Part shown: positions 6,779 through 16,330 of the stretch, one piece after another
Layout: each line of letters opens with the position of its first letter
Position numbering within the stretch: position 1 is the first letter of the stretch
Assembly (NCBI GenBank): GCA_037200685.1
Contig: JBBCIG010000002.1
Coordinates: 127,184-191,183, forward strand
Direction of reading: 5' to 3'
DNA: 64,000 nucleotides
Origin: JAJKIP01 sp037200685
GTDB lineage: Bacteria > Bacteroidota > Bacteroidia > Chitinophagales > Chitinophagaceae
Position numbers and translations under genes: made by a program
The notes under the pieces: model-generated
The model's input: only the letters and a program-made list of their open reading frames with translations
Databases searched by the model: none
What the model was told of the DNA's origin: nothing

Positions 6779-7468
6779 TTGGACAAAATCCAAATTATAG
6801 AAAAGCTTTTTTCATATTTACTCTTTTACTCTTACCTGCTCCTCCCCCTTTTTTTTATATTCAGCAAATCAAAGAGAAATTCCCTTGTTATTTGTTTAGC
6901 AGTGTACGGAATCGTATTCTTTTTCTTTTTGAACTTCTTCTACGATATTCCAAGAAGCTTCAGAAAATTTCAACAATTCCTTTATACTGTTCTTGAATAC
7001 TCTTTGTTTGCTTATGTGTTCTTCATTAACCTTAAATCAAAAAAACTCCGATATCTCATCATATCTCTTTCTTTGTTATTTTTTGCCTTTTTAACCGTCT
7101 ATTTCTTTACATCACATTTAGGAAAAGTTGATTCTGTTCCTGTGGGTGTTGAAACCATATTTGTTTTCATATTCGCTTTTGTATACTTCCAGCAGTATTT
7201 CAAACACAACCAAAGTTACATCTACGGCAATCCTAATTTTTGGATTGTTGTAGGTATTCTGCTGTATTTAGGAAGTACGTTCTTTTTTAATATTCTCATC
7301 AATCATATTAATCAACAACAAGCTGACCAATACTGGCATTTAACCTATATACCGGAAATCATTAAAAACATTTTATTCTCTATGGCGATTTTGTTTTATT
7401 CATCATACCATAAAGAAAATCAAGACACCAAAAAAACTATCCCGTATTTAGATTTAGATATAAATTAA
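6779..7468 (+). CDS. Seven-helix integral membrane protein, probable sensor component
   Basis: 229 residues, extremely hydrophobic, with about seven predicted membrane segments (near residues 7-27, 33-54, 70-90, 94-115, 124-146, 155-180 and 193-212) and a short hydrophilic tail. No ATG is available upstream, so the start is the TTG at 6779; that TTG overlaps a perfect TAnnTTTG string (TATTTTTG, 6774-6781), so the start or the promoter reading is uncertain. It precedes a kinase that has only one membrane helix and no sensor domain, so this protein may supply ligand sensing. No named family was recognised. Confidence 0.6.
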   Translation: MDKIQIIEKLFSYLLFYSYLLLPLFFIFSKSKRNSLVICLAVYGIVFFFFLNFFYDIPRSFRKFQQFLYTVLEYSLFAYVFFINLKSKKLRYLIISLSLLFFAFLTVYFFTSHLGKVDSVPVGVETIFVFIFAFVYFQQYFKHNQSYIYGNPNFWIVVGILLYLGSTFFFNILINHINQQQADQYWHLTYIPEIIKNILFSMAILFYSSYHKENQDTKKTIPYLDLDIN

Positions 7469-7488
7469 CTTAGCATTTTTAACCCATT

Positions 7489-8316
7489 ATGTTCTTTCTT
7501 CAAGCCACGAACTCGAGCGGTATATCCACTGTGCTGTTTATCGGCACTATTGGTATGCTCGTGCTTACCGTAGGGTTGGTATTGTTTATTATTTTTCACC
7601 AGCGAAAAGTGTCGCGGTACCAGCGCACCTTACAGAAAATGGAAGAGGAGCAGCAGAAAATTTTGCTGAACGCTTCTATTAAACTACAGGAGGAGGAAAG
7701 ACAGCGTCTCGCAGCTGACCTCCATGATGATGCAGGACCCTTACTTGCTACGGCCCGGCTATACCTGAATGAAAATTTGGTGAACCAGGATAAAGCCACG
7801 CAGCTGCAATCGATATTCCAGGCAAGGCAGATCATTGATGATACCATTCAGCTTATCCGGAACATCAGTCATAGCCTGATGCCGCCAACGCTGAAAAATT
7901 TCGGTCTTGAATCCGCTGTTAATGACCTTTTTCAAAAGATCAGTGGTTCGGGTACGATGAATGCAAGCAGCCGGTTTCATGAATACAAGGACCGCTTAAA
8001 GCCTGAAAAGGAATTAATTATTTTCCGGATTGTACAAGAATTAGTCAATAATATTTTAAAACACAGTAGCTCAAGTTTTATCCACCTTACACAGAATATT
8101 CATGGTGATAAATTTTATCTTCGCATCCACCATGACGGACGCGGTCTTATCCAGGCTGATTTCGATAAACTCAATAAAAGTAATGTTGGGCTCGGTTTGA
8201 AGAATATCAGCAGCCGTTTACGGGTGGTACAGGGAAATATTTTCTTTGAAAAAGATATTTCGCAGACGTATTATAAAGTAACTATCGAGTTACCAAGAGA
8301 CGAGCCGTACCAATAG
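7489..8316 (+). CDS. Membrane-anchored sensor histidine kinase, HisKA_3/NarX type
   Basis: 275 residues. One transmembrane helix (about residues 13-36) is followed by a short coiled coil. The dimerisation/phospho-acceptor H-box is EERQRLAADLHDDAGPLLA, with the His near residue 80. The HATPase_c domain has its N-box in ELVNNILKHSSSS and G-box LGLKNISSRL. It has no periplasmic or PAS sensor domain, so input must come from another protein; the 7TM protein 20 bases upstream is the obvious candidate. The next gene is the likely partner regulator, 40 bases downstream. The three genes appear to form one operon. Confidence 0.88.
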   Translation: MFFLQATNSSGISTVLFIGTIGMLVLTVGLVLFIIFHQRKVSRYQRTLQKMEEEQQKILLNASIKLQEEERQRLAADLHDDAGPLLATARLYLNENLVNQDKATQLQSIFQARQIIDDTIQLIRNISHSLMPPTLKNFGLESAVNDLFQKISGSGTMNASSRFHEYKDRLKPEKELIIFRIVQELVNNILKHSSSSFIHLTQNIHGDKFYLRIHHDGRGLIQADFDKLNKSNVGLGLKNISSRLRVVQGNIFFEKDISQTYYKVTIELPRDEPYQ

Positions 8317-8356
8317 TTGCTGATTATTTGCTAATTTTATTCTTTTGCCTGAAGAT

Positions 8357-9007
8357 ATGGGAATCATAAAAGTCGCTATTGCTGACGATCATAAAATTTT
8401 TCGCAAAGGAGTCATTCTTTCTTTAAGGCCTTTTACTAATATAAAATTTGTACAGGAAGCCGAAAACGGAGATGATTTGCTGAATGGTATTAAAGAATCT
8501 GAACCCGAGGTAGTATTAATGGACCTCCGTATGCCAGGAAAAGATGGCATTGAGGCTACGAAGATTATCAGTAAGCAATACCCTGCGATCAAAGTTTTAG
8601 TATTGAGTATGTATGAAGATGAACGCTTTGTTTATCACCTGATGGAAAATGGCGCTAATGGCTACTTGCTAAAAAATGCGGAACCGCAGGAAATCAGAAG
8701 GGCCATTATGGAAGTGCATGAAAAAGGATATTACCTGAATAATTTCGTCAACCGCATCCTGTTAAAGAAATCTCATTCCCGTCAAAAAGTAGTGCCTTCC
8801 CTGAATAATGAAATTACACTTAGTGATAAGGAAAAAGATGTGTTGCGGTTTATCTGCATGGAATTTACGGCACAGGAAATAGCTCAAAAAATGGAAATCA
8901 GCCCCCGGACTGTAGAAGCAATTAAAGACAGGCTGATGGAAAGATTTGGCAGCAAGAATACAGCTGGCCTTGTCTTTTTCGCAGTAAAGAACAATTTGAT
9001 CGAATAA
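8357..9007 (+). CDS. LuxR/NarL-family response regulator 3, partner of the adjacent kinase
   Basis: 216 residues from ATG 8357 (MGIIKVAIADDHKIF). A TTG at 8345 would add four residues but is less likely. The receiver domain has IADDH, phospho-acceptor in VVLMDLRMP, and Lys in YLLKN. The LuxR HTH has LSDKEKDVLRFI and TAQEIAQKMEISPRTVEAIKDRL. It is paralogous to regulators 1 and 2 (shared linker pattern FVNRILL). Being next to the kinase makes it the best-supported cognate regulator of the three. It converges with scoB 16 bases later with no strong terminator between. Confidence 0.9.
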   Translation: MGIIKVAIADDHKIFRKGVILSLRPFTNIKFVQEAENGDDLLNGIKESEPEVVLMDLRMPGKDGIEATKIISKQYPAIKVLVLSMYEDERFVYHLMENGANGYLLKNAEPQEIRRAIMEVHEKGYYLNNFVNRILLKKSHSRQKVVPSLNNEITLSDKEKDVLRFICMEFTAQEIAQKMEISPRTVEAIKDRLMERFGSKNTAGLVFFAVKNNLIE

Positions 9008-9022
9008 GCCTGGTCACTGGCT

Positions 9023-9685
9023 TTAATTTTCAAAAATCATTTCAGGCACCTCTCCTTGTATAATTAATTTACCCGCCGTTTTCATTTTTATCTCTTCAAT
9101 ACTTACTCCCGGCGCTCTTTCAAGCAGATGAAAACCCTCTGAAGTTATATCGAGCACAGCAAGGTCAGACACTATTTTTTTTACACAACTAATTCCGGTA
9201 AGTGGTAAAGTACAACTGGACAAAAGTTTTGATTCTCCTTTAGGATTAGTGTGCATCATAGCGACGATAATATTTTTTGCGCTTGCTACCAGGTCCATCG
9301 CCCCTCCCATACCCTTCACCATTTTACCAGGAATTTTCCAATTCGCTATATCACCTTTTTCATTTACTTCCATGGCGCCTAATACGGTAAGATCAACTTT
9401 TCCGGCACGTATCATTCCAAAGCTCATTGCTGAATCAAAGAAAGCTGATCCCGGAATTGTGGTAATAGTTTGCTTTCCGGCGTTGATCAGGTCTGCATTT
9501 TCTTCCCCGTCTAAAGGAAATGGGCCCATACCTAACAAACCATTCTCACTTTGTAAAACAACATTTATCCCTTTAGGTATATAATTAGCGACCAGAGTTG
9601 GTATTCCAATGCCAAGGTTCACATAATAACCATCCCGCAACTCTTTTGCAATACGTTGTGCGATCTGTTCTTTAGTCAATGCCAT
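9023..9685 (-). CDS. scoB: 3-oxoacid CoA-transferase, subunit B
   Basis: 220 residues, full length for the beta subunit of succinyl-CoA:3-ketoacid CoA-transferase. It carries the catalytic glutamate in SENGLLGMGPFP and the N-terminal GYYVNLGIGIPTLV. The complex moves CoA from succinyl-CoA to acetoacetate for ketone-body or short-chain acid use. It follows subunit A by nine bases on the same strand, so the two form a translationally close pair. Specificity (acetoacetate or another 3-oxoacid) is inferred from family only. Confidence 0.92.
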   Translation of the reverse strand: MALTKEQIAQRIAKELRDGYYVNLGIGIPTLVANYIPKGINVVLQSENGLLGMGPFPLDGEENADLINAGKQTITTIPGSAFFDSAMSFGMIRAGKVDLTVLGAMEVNEKGDIANWKIPGKMVKGMGGAMDLVASAKNIIVAMMHTNPKGESKLLSSCTLPLTGISCVKKIVSDLAVLDITSEGFHLLERAPGVSIEEIKMKTAGKLIIQGEVPEMIFEN

Positions 9686-9694
9686 ACCGATGAT

Positions 9695-10393
9695 TTAAAT
9701 TCTCTTTCTTACAGTACGCTGTTCTATTCTTTTTTCATAGTTTTTTCCTGCGAAAATCCTATGTACGTAAATTCCGGGTGTATGAATATTATCAGGATTC
9801 AATTCACCGGCAGGAACAAGCTCTTCTACTTCAGCTATAGTTATCTTTCCGGCCATCGCCATCATTGGGTTAAAATTTCTTGCAGTTTCTTTATAAACCA
9901 AATTGCCTTCTGTATCCCCTTTCCAGGCTTTTACTATAGCGAAATCAGCTTCAAACGCATATTCCAACAAATAATCTTTTCCATTAAAATTTCGGGTTTC
10001 TTTCCCTATGGCCACTTCCGTTCCAAAACCGGCTGGCGTATAAATAGCCGGCATTCCATATCCCGCAGCCATGCAGCGTGTTGCCAGTGTACCTTGTGGG
10101 ATTAATTCGACTTCTAGTTCACCGCTCAATAATTGTCTTTCAAATTCTGCATTCTCACCGACGTAAGATGAAATCATTTTTCTTACCTGTTTCTTTTTTA
10201 GCATTAATCCAATACCAAAATCATCAACACCCGCATTATTAGATATACAAGTAAGCTCTTTCACACCTTTTTTTACCAAAGCAGCAATGCAGTTTTCCGG
10301 AATACCGCATAATCCAAATCCCCCCAGCATTATTACTGCACCGTCTATAATATCCTGAACTGCTGCATCTGCCGCAGCAACAACTTTGTTCAT
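9695..10393 (-). CDS. scoA: 3-oxoacid CoA-transferase, subunit A
   Basis: 232 residues, standard length for the alpha subunit. It shows the CoA-binding glycine-rich signature IMLGGFGLCGIPENCI near residue 20 and ITIAEVEELVPAGELNPDNIHTPGIYV near the C-terminus. It pairs with the downstream subunit B. The start ATG at 10393 is 46 bases downstream of the DUF4296 stop, so it could be the tail of the bamD-to-DUF4296 transcription unit or have its own promoter in that gap. Confidence 0.92.
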   Translation of the reverse strand: MNKVVAAADAAVQDIIDGAVIMLGGFGLCGIPENCIAALVKKGVKELTCISNNAGVDDFGIGLMLKKKQVRKMISSYVGENAEFERQLLSGELEVELIPQGTLATRCMAAGYGMPAIYTPAGFGTEVAIGKETRNFNGKDYLLEYAFEADFAIVKAWKGDTEGNLVYKETARNFNPMMAMAGKITIAEVEELVPAGELNPDNIHTPGIYVHRIFAGKNYEKRIEQRTVRKRI

Positions 10394-10438
10394 AATCTCA
10401 GATTGTACTATAAAAGTAGGAAAGAAAACTGAGTGGTT

Positions 10439-10918
10439 TCATTGAACCTTCAGCCGATGAGGCCTTTTCAATTTTTTTACAGAATCAAGCTTATCCTGTA
10501 TTAAAACATTCCCATTCAATACGGGCTTTTGCTGGTTTGATGTATCTGGTGAAATTAAAGGTTGCTCTTGCTGTGTTGGGTCCACGTTTGTCATACCCTT
10601 TTTACCCAGCGAATCCAATATTCTTTTCATTAAAACAGGATGTGCCTGATAGTAATAATAGCTCCTTATAAATTGGTCTTTACTAATTCCATGCACCTGG
10701 TAAATTTTATCATACCACTTAAGGCTTTGTGCAGTTTTATTAAGCGTACTATCTTTGTTCAAAACAAATCCATCCAGGAATTCTCCTGTCCTGATCATAT
10801 CCCACATCACTTCCTGCATTTTTTCCCGTGGCAATATTCCTTTCGGGAGATTGTTTCTTTTTGAACAAGAATAAAATAAAAGGGAAAGAAGGCAACAGAT
10901 AAACAACAGCTTTTTCAT
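10439..10918 (-). CDS. DUF4296 lipoprotein
   Basis: 159 residues. A lipoprotein signal peptide is clear: MKKLLFICCLLSLLFYSC with the lipidation cysteine at 18. The body begins with the family's PKGILPREKMQEVMWDMI pattern, followed by a coiled helical stretch and a polar, proline-rich tail. The family is known only from Bacteroidota and has no assigned function. Its ATG overlaps the stop of the DUF4835 gene as ATGA, so translation is probably coupled. Confidence 0.75.
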   Translation of the reverse strand: MKKLLFICCLLSLLFYSCSKRNNLPKGILPREKMQEVMWDMIRTGEFLDGFVLNKDSTLNKTAQSLKWYDKIYQVHGISKDQFIRSYYYYQAHPVLMKRILDSLGKKGMTNVDPTQQEQPLISPDTSNQQKPVLNGNVLIQDKLDSVKKLKRPHRLKVQ

Positions 10919-11833
10919 TTCAATTCTTTATAAGCCGCAGCATTAGTGATATCCAGTTTAGATAATAAATCCCTGGCCCTTGTTTTAACATCACCGAAGC
11001 ATGATCAAATATCTTTACAAATTCTGAACTCTTTCCCTGGAAAAAAAATTGCAGGATCATGGAATTAGGATTTTCCGTATTGATCGTATTGAGAAAATTC
11101 AGGCAATTCAACATGCCTGAGCGTCCTGCTTCTTCATTCTCATAAAAAAATATCCATACCAGAACGGTAATAAGAATATACAGCATCATGAATTAAAGCA
11201 AACCGGTTATTATTTAAATTTTCGGCAAGCCAGTAACGATTCCTTAATCCTTCAAAGGCACGCCAACCACCTATATCCTTACTTTCAGGGGCATTGTTAA
11301 CAATATTCCACGCCTTTTGAAAATATTCATCCCCACCGCGCAATGAGAATGAACCGTAATCAAATCCAAGAATAATATTTACATAATAAGCCAACACGGC
11401 GGGCAAATTAGCAGCAGCGGGATCATTGCCCTGCACCCTATTCTCATTAAACTCAATTGGTTGAAACTCCTGGTAACGAAACGTTACTTCATCATCAATA
11501 AAATTGATGATTGGGGAATCATATGTGCTATTATATATTGGCCGGGCTGCCTGCACCGTTAACCGGCCCCTGTATATTATTACCAAGCTCCTGCTCCACA
11601 TTCAATAAAAAATTACATTGTATTTTTTCATTGGACTGGAATGCATCTTTTGTCCATTTACGGCCATTTAAAAAATTAGTAAGGGTTGTTTGCAGGGTTT
11701 GAAATATTTTTTTATCGACTTGCGTACTGATTTTACCGGTCAATACTGACAACCTTGCCTGTATCTCCTGCGATTGCACAAAATCTGCCATATAAAATAT
11801 GGCGATACATAAAATTATTATTCTTTTAAACAT
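10915..11833 (-). CDS. DUF4835 secreted protein, broken by three frame shifts
   Basis: Three minus-strand pieces make one DUF4835 protein of about 305 residues: a signal peptide (MFKRIIILCIAIFYMADFVQSQ), the conserved ALTNFLNGRKWT-like region, RPIYNSTY, FEYQEFQP-like VTFRYQEFQPIEFN, ILGFDYGSFSLRGG and NPNSMILQFFF. The frame changes near 11560, near 11145 (seven A instead of six in the plus strand) and near 10970 (a missing base in a GG). Restoring them gives an uninterrupted protein ending in ...LLSKLDITNAAAYKELK whose stop overlaps the next ATG, so the breaks look like sequencing errors. The family commonly follows coaBC in Bacteroidota; its function is unknown. Confidence 0.75.
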
Positions 11834-13023
11834 ACCAGGTTTGGATTAAAGTGTCAACAATATCCTTCGCGGCAGCACTTTTAGATTGAAGGTCAAATTT
11901 TATTTCTTTTCCTTCCCTTTGAAAGATCGTGATCTTATTGGTATCATAACCAAAGCCGGCCCCTTTATCATTCATGGAATTTAAAACAATCATGTCTGCA
12001 TTCTTCTTCATTAGTTTCTCTTTCGCATTTTCCGCTTCATTCTCCGTTTCTAAAGCAAATCCAATCAATACTTGTCCTTTCTTTTTCTTCTCACCCAAGC
12101 TTTGCAAAATATCTTTTGTCTTCGTTAGTTCTATTTTAAACTTATCTTCTTTCTTTTTTTATTTTCTGTTCCGCTTTCTCAGCGGGTGTGTAATCAGCAA
12201 CCGCAGCAGACATTACGGCAATATCCATGTCATCAAATAGTTTATGACAAGCTGTATACATATCCTGTGCTGATATTACTTTTATTAGTTTGATTCCATT
12301 TTCAGAAAAATCAGTCGCAACCGGTCCCATGATCAATGTAACTTCCGCTCCCCGCTGACACAACTCTTTTGCCAGCGCAATTCCCATTTTTCCTGATGAA
12401 TGATTACTTATAAAACGAACGGGATCAATCGCTTCGTATGTGGGCCCTGCTGTAACTAAGGCTTTTTTACCTGTCAAAAGTTTAGGTAAAAAAAAATTGC
12501 CGGTAATAAAGTCAATTATCTGTTCTGGCCCGGCCATCCGACCCTCGCCAAATAAACCACTGGCCAATTCGCCTTTTTCTACTGGTATTATTGTGTTACC
12601 AAAAGATTGAAGCCTTTCGAGGTTTTGTTTTGTAGAAGGATGAAGCCACATGTCTTCATCCATAGCCGGGGCCACAATAACAGGGCATGTAGCGGAAAGA
12701 TAAACCGCCAATAAAAGGTTATCGCATTGGCCATGAGCCATTTTAGCTAAGGTGTTACAACTGAGCGGGGCGATTAGCATCACATCTGCCCACCTGCCCA
12801 GCATTACATGATTGGACCAGCTTTGCTCATTAAAAAGATCAATCAAAACAGGATTACGGCTAAGTGTGGAAAGAGTAAGAGGTGTAATAAAATCCTTTGC
12901 TGAAGGGGTCATGATTACTTTTACCTCTGCGCCGGCTTTTATTAATGACCGGACAAGATAAGTCGTTTTATACGCAGCGATGCTGCCTGTAATACCGAGT
13001 AATATCTTTTTTCCTTTCAGCAT
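11826..13023 (-). CDS. coaBC: Phosphopantothenoylcysteine decarboxylase / phosphopantothenate-cysteine ligase (one frame shift)
   Basis: Bifunctional coenzyme A enzyme of about 399 residues once one base is corrected. The N-terminal CoaC flavoprotein domain shows GSIAAYKT, the catalytic His in NHVMLGRWAD and PAMDEDMW. The CoaB domain shows TAGPTYEAIDPVRFISNHSSGKMG and AAVADY. The frame breaks at 12158-12164, where seven T occur; six restore KIKKKEDKFK and the rest of CoaB (GQVLIGFALETE). CoaBC is normally essential, so a sequencing error is the likely cause. The stop overlaps the DUF4835 start by eight bases. Confidence 0.88.
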
Positions 13024-13109
13024 GTGCTATCAAAAGTACCATTTACTCATAAAAAACAAAAGCGACCCGGCTGAAGCCTGATCGCTGGTATTTATAAATC
13101 TTTTATCGA

Positions 13110-13451
13110 TTAATCAAATAACTGGTCTTCACCTTTGCGGAAATAAACTTTATCTTCCAGAAACTCCTGCGTGGCCAATAAAGCGGGATTCGGCATCCTT
13201 TCATAAGCACGGGAAATTTCTATTTGCTCTTTATTTTCATGTATTTCCTCGAGACTGTCTGTATGGCTCGCAAATTCATCCAGCTTATTATGCAATTCTT
13301 CTTTCAAAGAAATATTGATCTGGTTAGCCCTTTTAGCAACAATAGCAATAGATTCATAAAGATTACCAGTCTTGTTTTTTATATCATCAAGACTTTTGGT
13401 CTCTACGTTATTGGCAATACCAGCGCTAAGCTGACGTCTTAATTTGCTCAT
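13110..13451 (-). CDS. rpoZ: RNA polymerase omega-family subunit (Rpb6-like)
   Basis: 113 residues. It matches the Bacteroidota omega/Rpb6 protein: the N-terminus has the TGNLYESIAIVAKRANQI segment that resembles the omega core (x-N-R-Y-x-x-V-x-x-A-x-x-R-A), followed by a lineage-specific acidic tail ending EDKVYFRKGEDQLFD. It binds the beta-prime subunit and helps polymerase assembly. The start overlaps the end of bamD by 26 bases, and coaBC follows after 86 bases, the conserved order in this phylum. Confidence 0.85.
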   Translation of the reverse strand: MSKLRRQLSAGIANNVETKSLDDIKNKTGNLYESIAIVAKRANQINISLKEELHNKLDEFASHTDSLEEIHENKEQIEISRAYERMPNPALLATQEFLEDKVYFRKGEDQLFD

Positions 13452-14241
13452 CTTTTATATTTTTTATATTAGTTTGCGATAATTTGAGATAGCTTTCTGC
13501 TTCCTGGCGAAATTTGCTGTCCGGAAAACGATCAGTAAACTCTTCACATTGAGCGATAACCTGCTCAAAGCGTTCCGTCTTTTTCTCCTCGATGCTCAAT
13601 TCCGCAAAACGAAAATAAGATTTAATAATCATTAGTTTATATTCATCACCCTTGCCAGACTCAGGATAAGTATTTAAAAGTGCGGCAAACGATACGCCTG
13701 CGGCCCTGAATTGCCCCATATCGTAATACAATTTGGCGCTTTTATAATCTTTCGTTTCCAGTTTTGCCCTGCTGATATCTATAATGGCCGAAGCTTCTTT
13801 ATTCCTTTCGGACCCGGGATGCGTGTTAATGAATATCTGCATCATACCGATCGTCTTTATCGTGTTGGTCTGATCCAGCTCCGCCTTAGGCGATTGTTTG
13901 TAAAAACTATAAGCCCGCATATAGTCCATTTCTTCCGCCTTTGGACTATTTGGGAAAATTTCAAGAAAAGTTTTAAACAGGTTTTCGGCGTTCATGTAAT
14001 CTGCCTGGTTGTAAGCACAGTAAGCATATTTATAATACACGTCCTGGAACTCAGGCCTTGTTTTATAATAAGGCATGATATCCTCATAAACCATTTGCGC
14101 TTTGTTATACTTCTTCGCGACGAAATACTTTTCGGCAATACGCAGCTTATACTCAGGATCAGGATTCTTGAGGATCTTGGATATTCCTTTGCTGCAACTG
14201 CTGAGAGTGGCAACTATTATTAAAATGGGTAAAAAACGCAT
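13426..14241 (-). CDS. bamD: Outer membrane protein assembly factor BamD
   Basis: 271 residues from the ATG at 14241. The ATG at 14283 would add 14 residues ahead of a good lipoprotein signal (MRFLPILIIVATLSSC, lipid cysteine at 16), so the shorter start is preferred. TPR-like helical repeats follow: AEKYFVAKKYNKAQMVYEDI, YNQADYMNAENLFKTFLEIFPNSP and FADRFPDS-type FTDRFPDSKF. BamD is the essential lipoprotein that feeds beta-barrel proteins to BamA at the outer membrane. It heads the minus-strand operon. Confidence 0.88.
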   Translation of the reverse strand: MRFLPILIIVATLSSCSKGISKILKNPDPEYKLRIAEKYFVAKKYNKAQMVYEDIMPYYKTRPEFQDVYYKYAYCAYNQADYMNAENLFKTFLEIFPNSPKAEEMDYMRAYSFYKQSPKAELDQTNTIKTIGMMQIFINTHPGSERNKEASAIIDISRAKLETKDYKSAKLYYDMGQFRAAGVSFAALLNTYPESGKGDEYKLMIIKSYFRFAELSIEEKKTERFEQVIAQCEEFTDRFPDSKFRQEAESYLKLSQTNIKNIKDEQIKTSA

Positions 14242-14360
14242 AAAAGAGTGCAAAGTTAACTGATACGAACAAATCTTGCACAAAAAAGATAAGCTTCCAA
14301 ACCTTACCAGTTAAGGTTTTTATAAGAATACAGACGGAATCAATACATTAATATAAAAAA

Positions 14361-14386
14361 GCCTCCTACAAATAATTGCAGGAGGC
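14361..14386 (-). terminator. Terminator of the OmpA-family gene
   Basis: GCCTCCT (14361-14367) pairs with AGGAGGC (14380-14386). On the minus strand the stem is followed by T from the A-run 14355-14360. It lies 28 bases after the OmpA stop and before bamD, separating the two units. Confidence 0.8.
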
Positions 14387-14413
14387 TGTCTATCAGCAAA
14401 AAGTAATCACAAA

Positions 14414-16132
14414 TTATTTCTTCCGAAGGTTCGGATGCGGAGGAGCAACGGTATTCGGACCGTCTTCACCTTCAGCAGCGCCACGGATATCAACAGTGTC
14501 ATTAGGACCATCTTCACCAAACTTGAAGATCAAGCGATCAGAGCTTACACCCTCACTTTCTGCGAGGTATGTGATCACTTTATTTACATGATCCCAGCTT
14601 AATTGCTGTTCTTTCTTGGTAGAAGAGCCATAGCCAATTACTACTATTTTACATTCTGGGCTATTGCGCAATTTAGCGCCAACAACAGCTAATACAGCTT
14701 TTGCATCACTGCTCAGTGCATTAGAATTGTTGCTGAAAGATACGCTTGGTAATGGGCCAAGATTTACATCACAACCTCCTTTATTAGAACCCATTCTGTC
14801 TAAATATGGTGTGAAGCAAGTTGAATCAGGGCATGGGCATTTACCTACACCATCAGCATCCACTGGCTGGCAATATGTCGGAGTAACCAATTCTTTATCC
14901 TTACAATCAGGTACACCGTCACCGTCTGTATCTTTACTAACACCATGGCTATCAACAGGGCAGCCAGCAGGAGTTTGTTCCTGGTCAAATTGATCAGTGA
15001 CACCATCACCATCCTGGTCAGGTAATACTGGTTTTGGTATTTTCATCAACCGTGGGTTGCGGATTTCGCTGTATGCATAATCCAGCGGGTTCAGCCACCA
15101 TAAAGGTTGAACTGCTTTAGCACCCAGGTTAAAGTTTAAACCAACTGTAGCATAGTTATAAGAATCGTAGTCCCTTGTAAGACTTGCATCGCCCCATGCA
15201 TGTTCCTGCCAGCGTTGTCCGTCTAACAAATCATCTTTTACGATACCTATTCTATCTTCTATCGCTAAATTGATACGATTGCTTAATTTAAAGGCTATAC
15301 CAGCCCCAACAGTACCAGATGGTTTCAATGTGTTGCCAAATAATTTTGGGCGACGGTTTCCCTGGCTTTCCGCAGGAGTTTCATAAGAATCGTCCATTAA
15401 ATTTTTAAGCGCCTTCCTGGTGTCTTTACGATCCTTGTAAACATTTCCTGCAATACCAGAAAAATTATATTTGGCAGTGCCATTCAGTGCATTAACTTTT
15501 GTATCATACACAGAAGCACCAAAACCTACAAGAGCATAAACACTAACACCTGTTTTCGCTTTGTGAAAACGAATATTATTTAATGTAAAAACACCTTCCA
15601 GGGAAAGATCCTGAACTTTTGTTTTATAATTATAATAAACAGACTCAAGTGGAGTTGCTGCACTACCTCCAATCAATGATTGGGAAGAAATAATACTACC
15701 GGAAGGCTGCCTGTAAGGAGCGGAATACCTGGTAGCAACAGTGCTACCCTCCCATGCCGAATTTTTTGCAAAGTTCTGGTTGGATGTCCAGTCAAGACCT
15801 TTACCAATTCCGTACATATATTCTAACCGAAGCGAGAATATATAGCCAAAGGCTTTTCTTACATGCAATCCAAAGCCCGGAGCAAATTGCGAAGCAACGT
15901 CACCGCTTACGCGGAACATACCACCCTTTACCCCAATTTCCCATTGATTGCGGGGCTTGGCAGGAAAGTCGTATGTACCATTTAAAAACTCCGTATGCTG
16001 AGGCATACGCTTCGACGTAATTACTGAAGAGTCTGTAACACTATAACTATCTCCCGTCGTTGTTTGAGAAATAGCGGATAATGTTAGAAGGCAGAATGAT
16101 ACTGCCAATAAAGTATACTTTTTGCTTATCAT
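14414..16132 (-). CDS. OmpA-family outer membrane protein with calcium-binding repeats
   Basis: About 572 residues from the ATG at 16132; the frame extends upstream but the signal peptide MISKKYTLLAVSFCLLTLSAISQ starts here. An N-terminal outer-membrane beta-barrel of about 350 residues ends at PLWWLNPLDYAY. Thrombospondin type 3 calcium-binding repeats follow (DQDGDGVTDQFD, DTDGDGVPDC), then a C-terminal OmpA-like peptidoglycan-binding domain with VVGAKLRNSPECKIVVIGYGSS. The usual role is anchoring the outer membrane to the wall. The tail of OmpA is divergent (ends PHPNLRKK). Confidence 0.82.
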   Translation of the reverse strand: MISKKYTLLAVSFCLLTLSAISQTTTGDSYSVTDSSVITSKRMPQHTEFLNGTYDFPAKPRNQWEIGVKGGMFRVSGDVASQFAPGFGLHVRKAFGYIFSLRLEYMYGIGKGLDWTSNQNFAKNSAWEGSTVATRYSAPYRQPSGSIISSQSLIGGSAATPLESVYYNYKTKVQDLSLEGVFTLNNIRFHKAKTGVSVYALVGFGASVYDTKVNALNGTAKYNFSGIAGNVYKDRKDTRKALKNLMDDSYETPAESQGNRRPKLFGNTLKPSGTVGAGIAFKLSNRINLAIEDRIGIVKDDLLDGQRWQEHAWGDASLTRDYDSYNYATVGLNFNLGAKAVQPLWWLNPLDYAYSEIRNPRLMKIPKPVLPDQDGDGVTDQFDQEQTPAGCPVDSHGVSKDTDGDGVPDCKDKELVTPTYCQPVDADGVGKCPCPDSTCFTPYLDRMGSNKGGCDVNLGPLPSVSFSNNSNALSSDAKAVLAVVGAKLRNSPECKIVVIGYGSSTKKEQQLSWDHVNKVITYLAESEGVSSDRLIFKFGEDGPNDTVDIRGAAEGEDGPNTVAPPHPNLRKK

Positions 16133-16330
16133 AATGAGAAGGATTAAGATTTTACCAAAAACAATTGTCTTAATGAAACGCAAAAATATGATATGAGGAC
16201 TAATTACCAAATTTTTGCAAAAAATATTTCAGGCATTTCCCCATTATTTTCAATCACTTAGTAGAAAAAACGCTAGTCAATCTTTCGATTTTTTATTTAT
16301 TTTTTGAGGTGTATATTGCCCTTTTTAAGG

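Noticed and set aside
12158..12164. Programmed frameshifting in coaBC at an A-rich slippery run
   Set aside because: The shift is explained by one extra base in a homopolymer, as in many unrelated genes here, and no stimulatory structure was seen.
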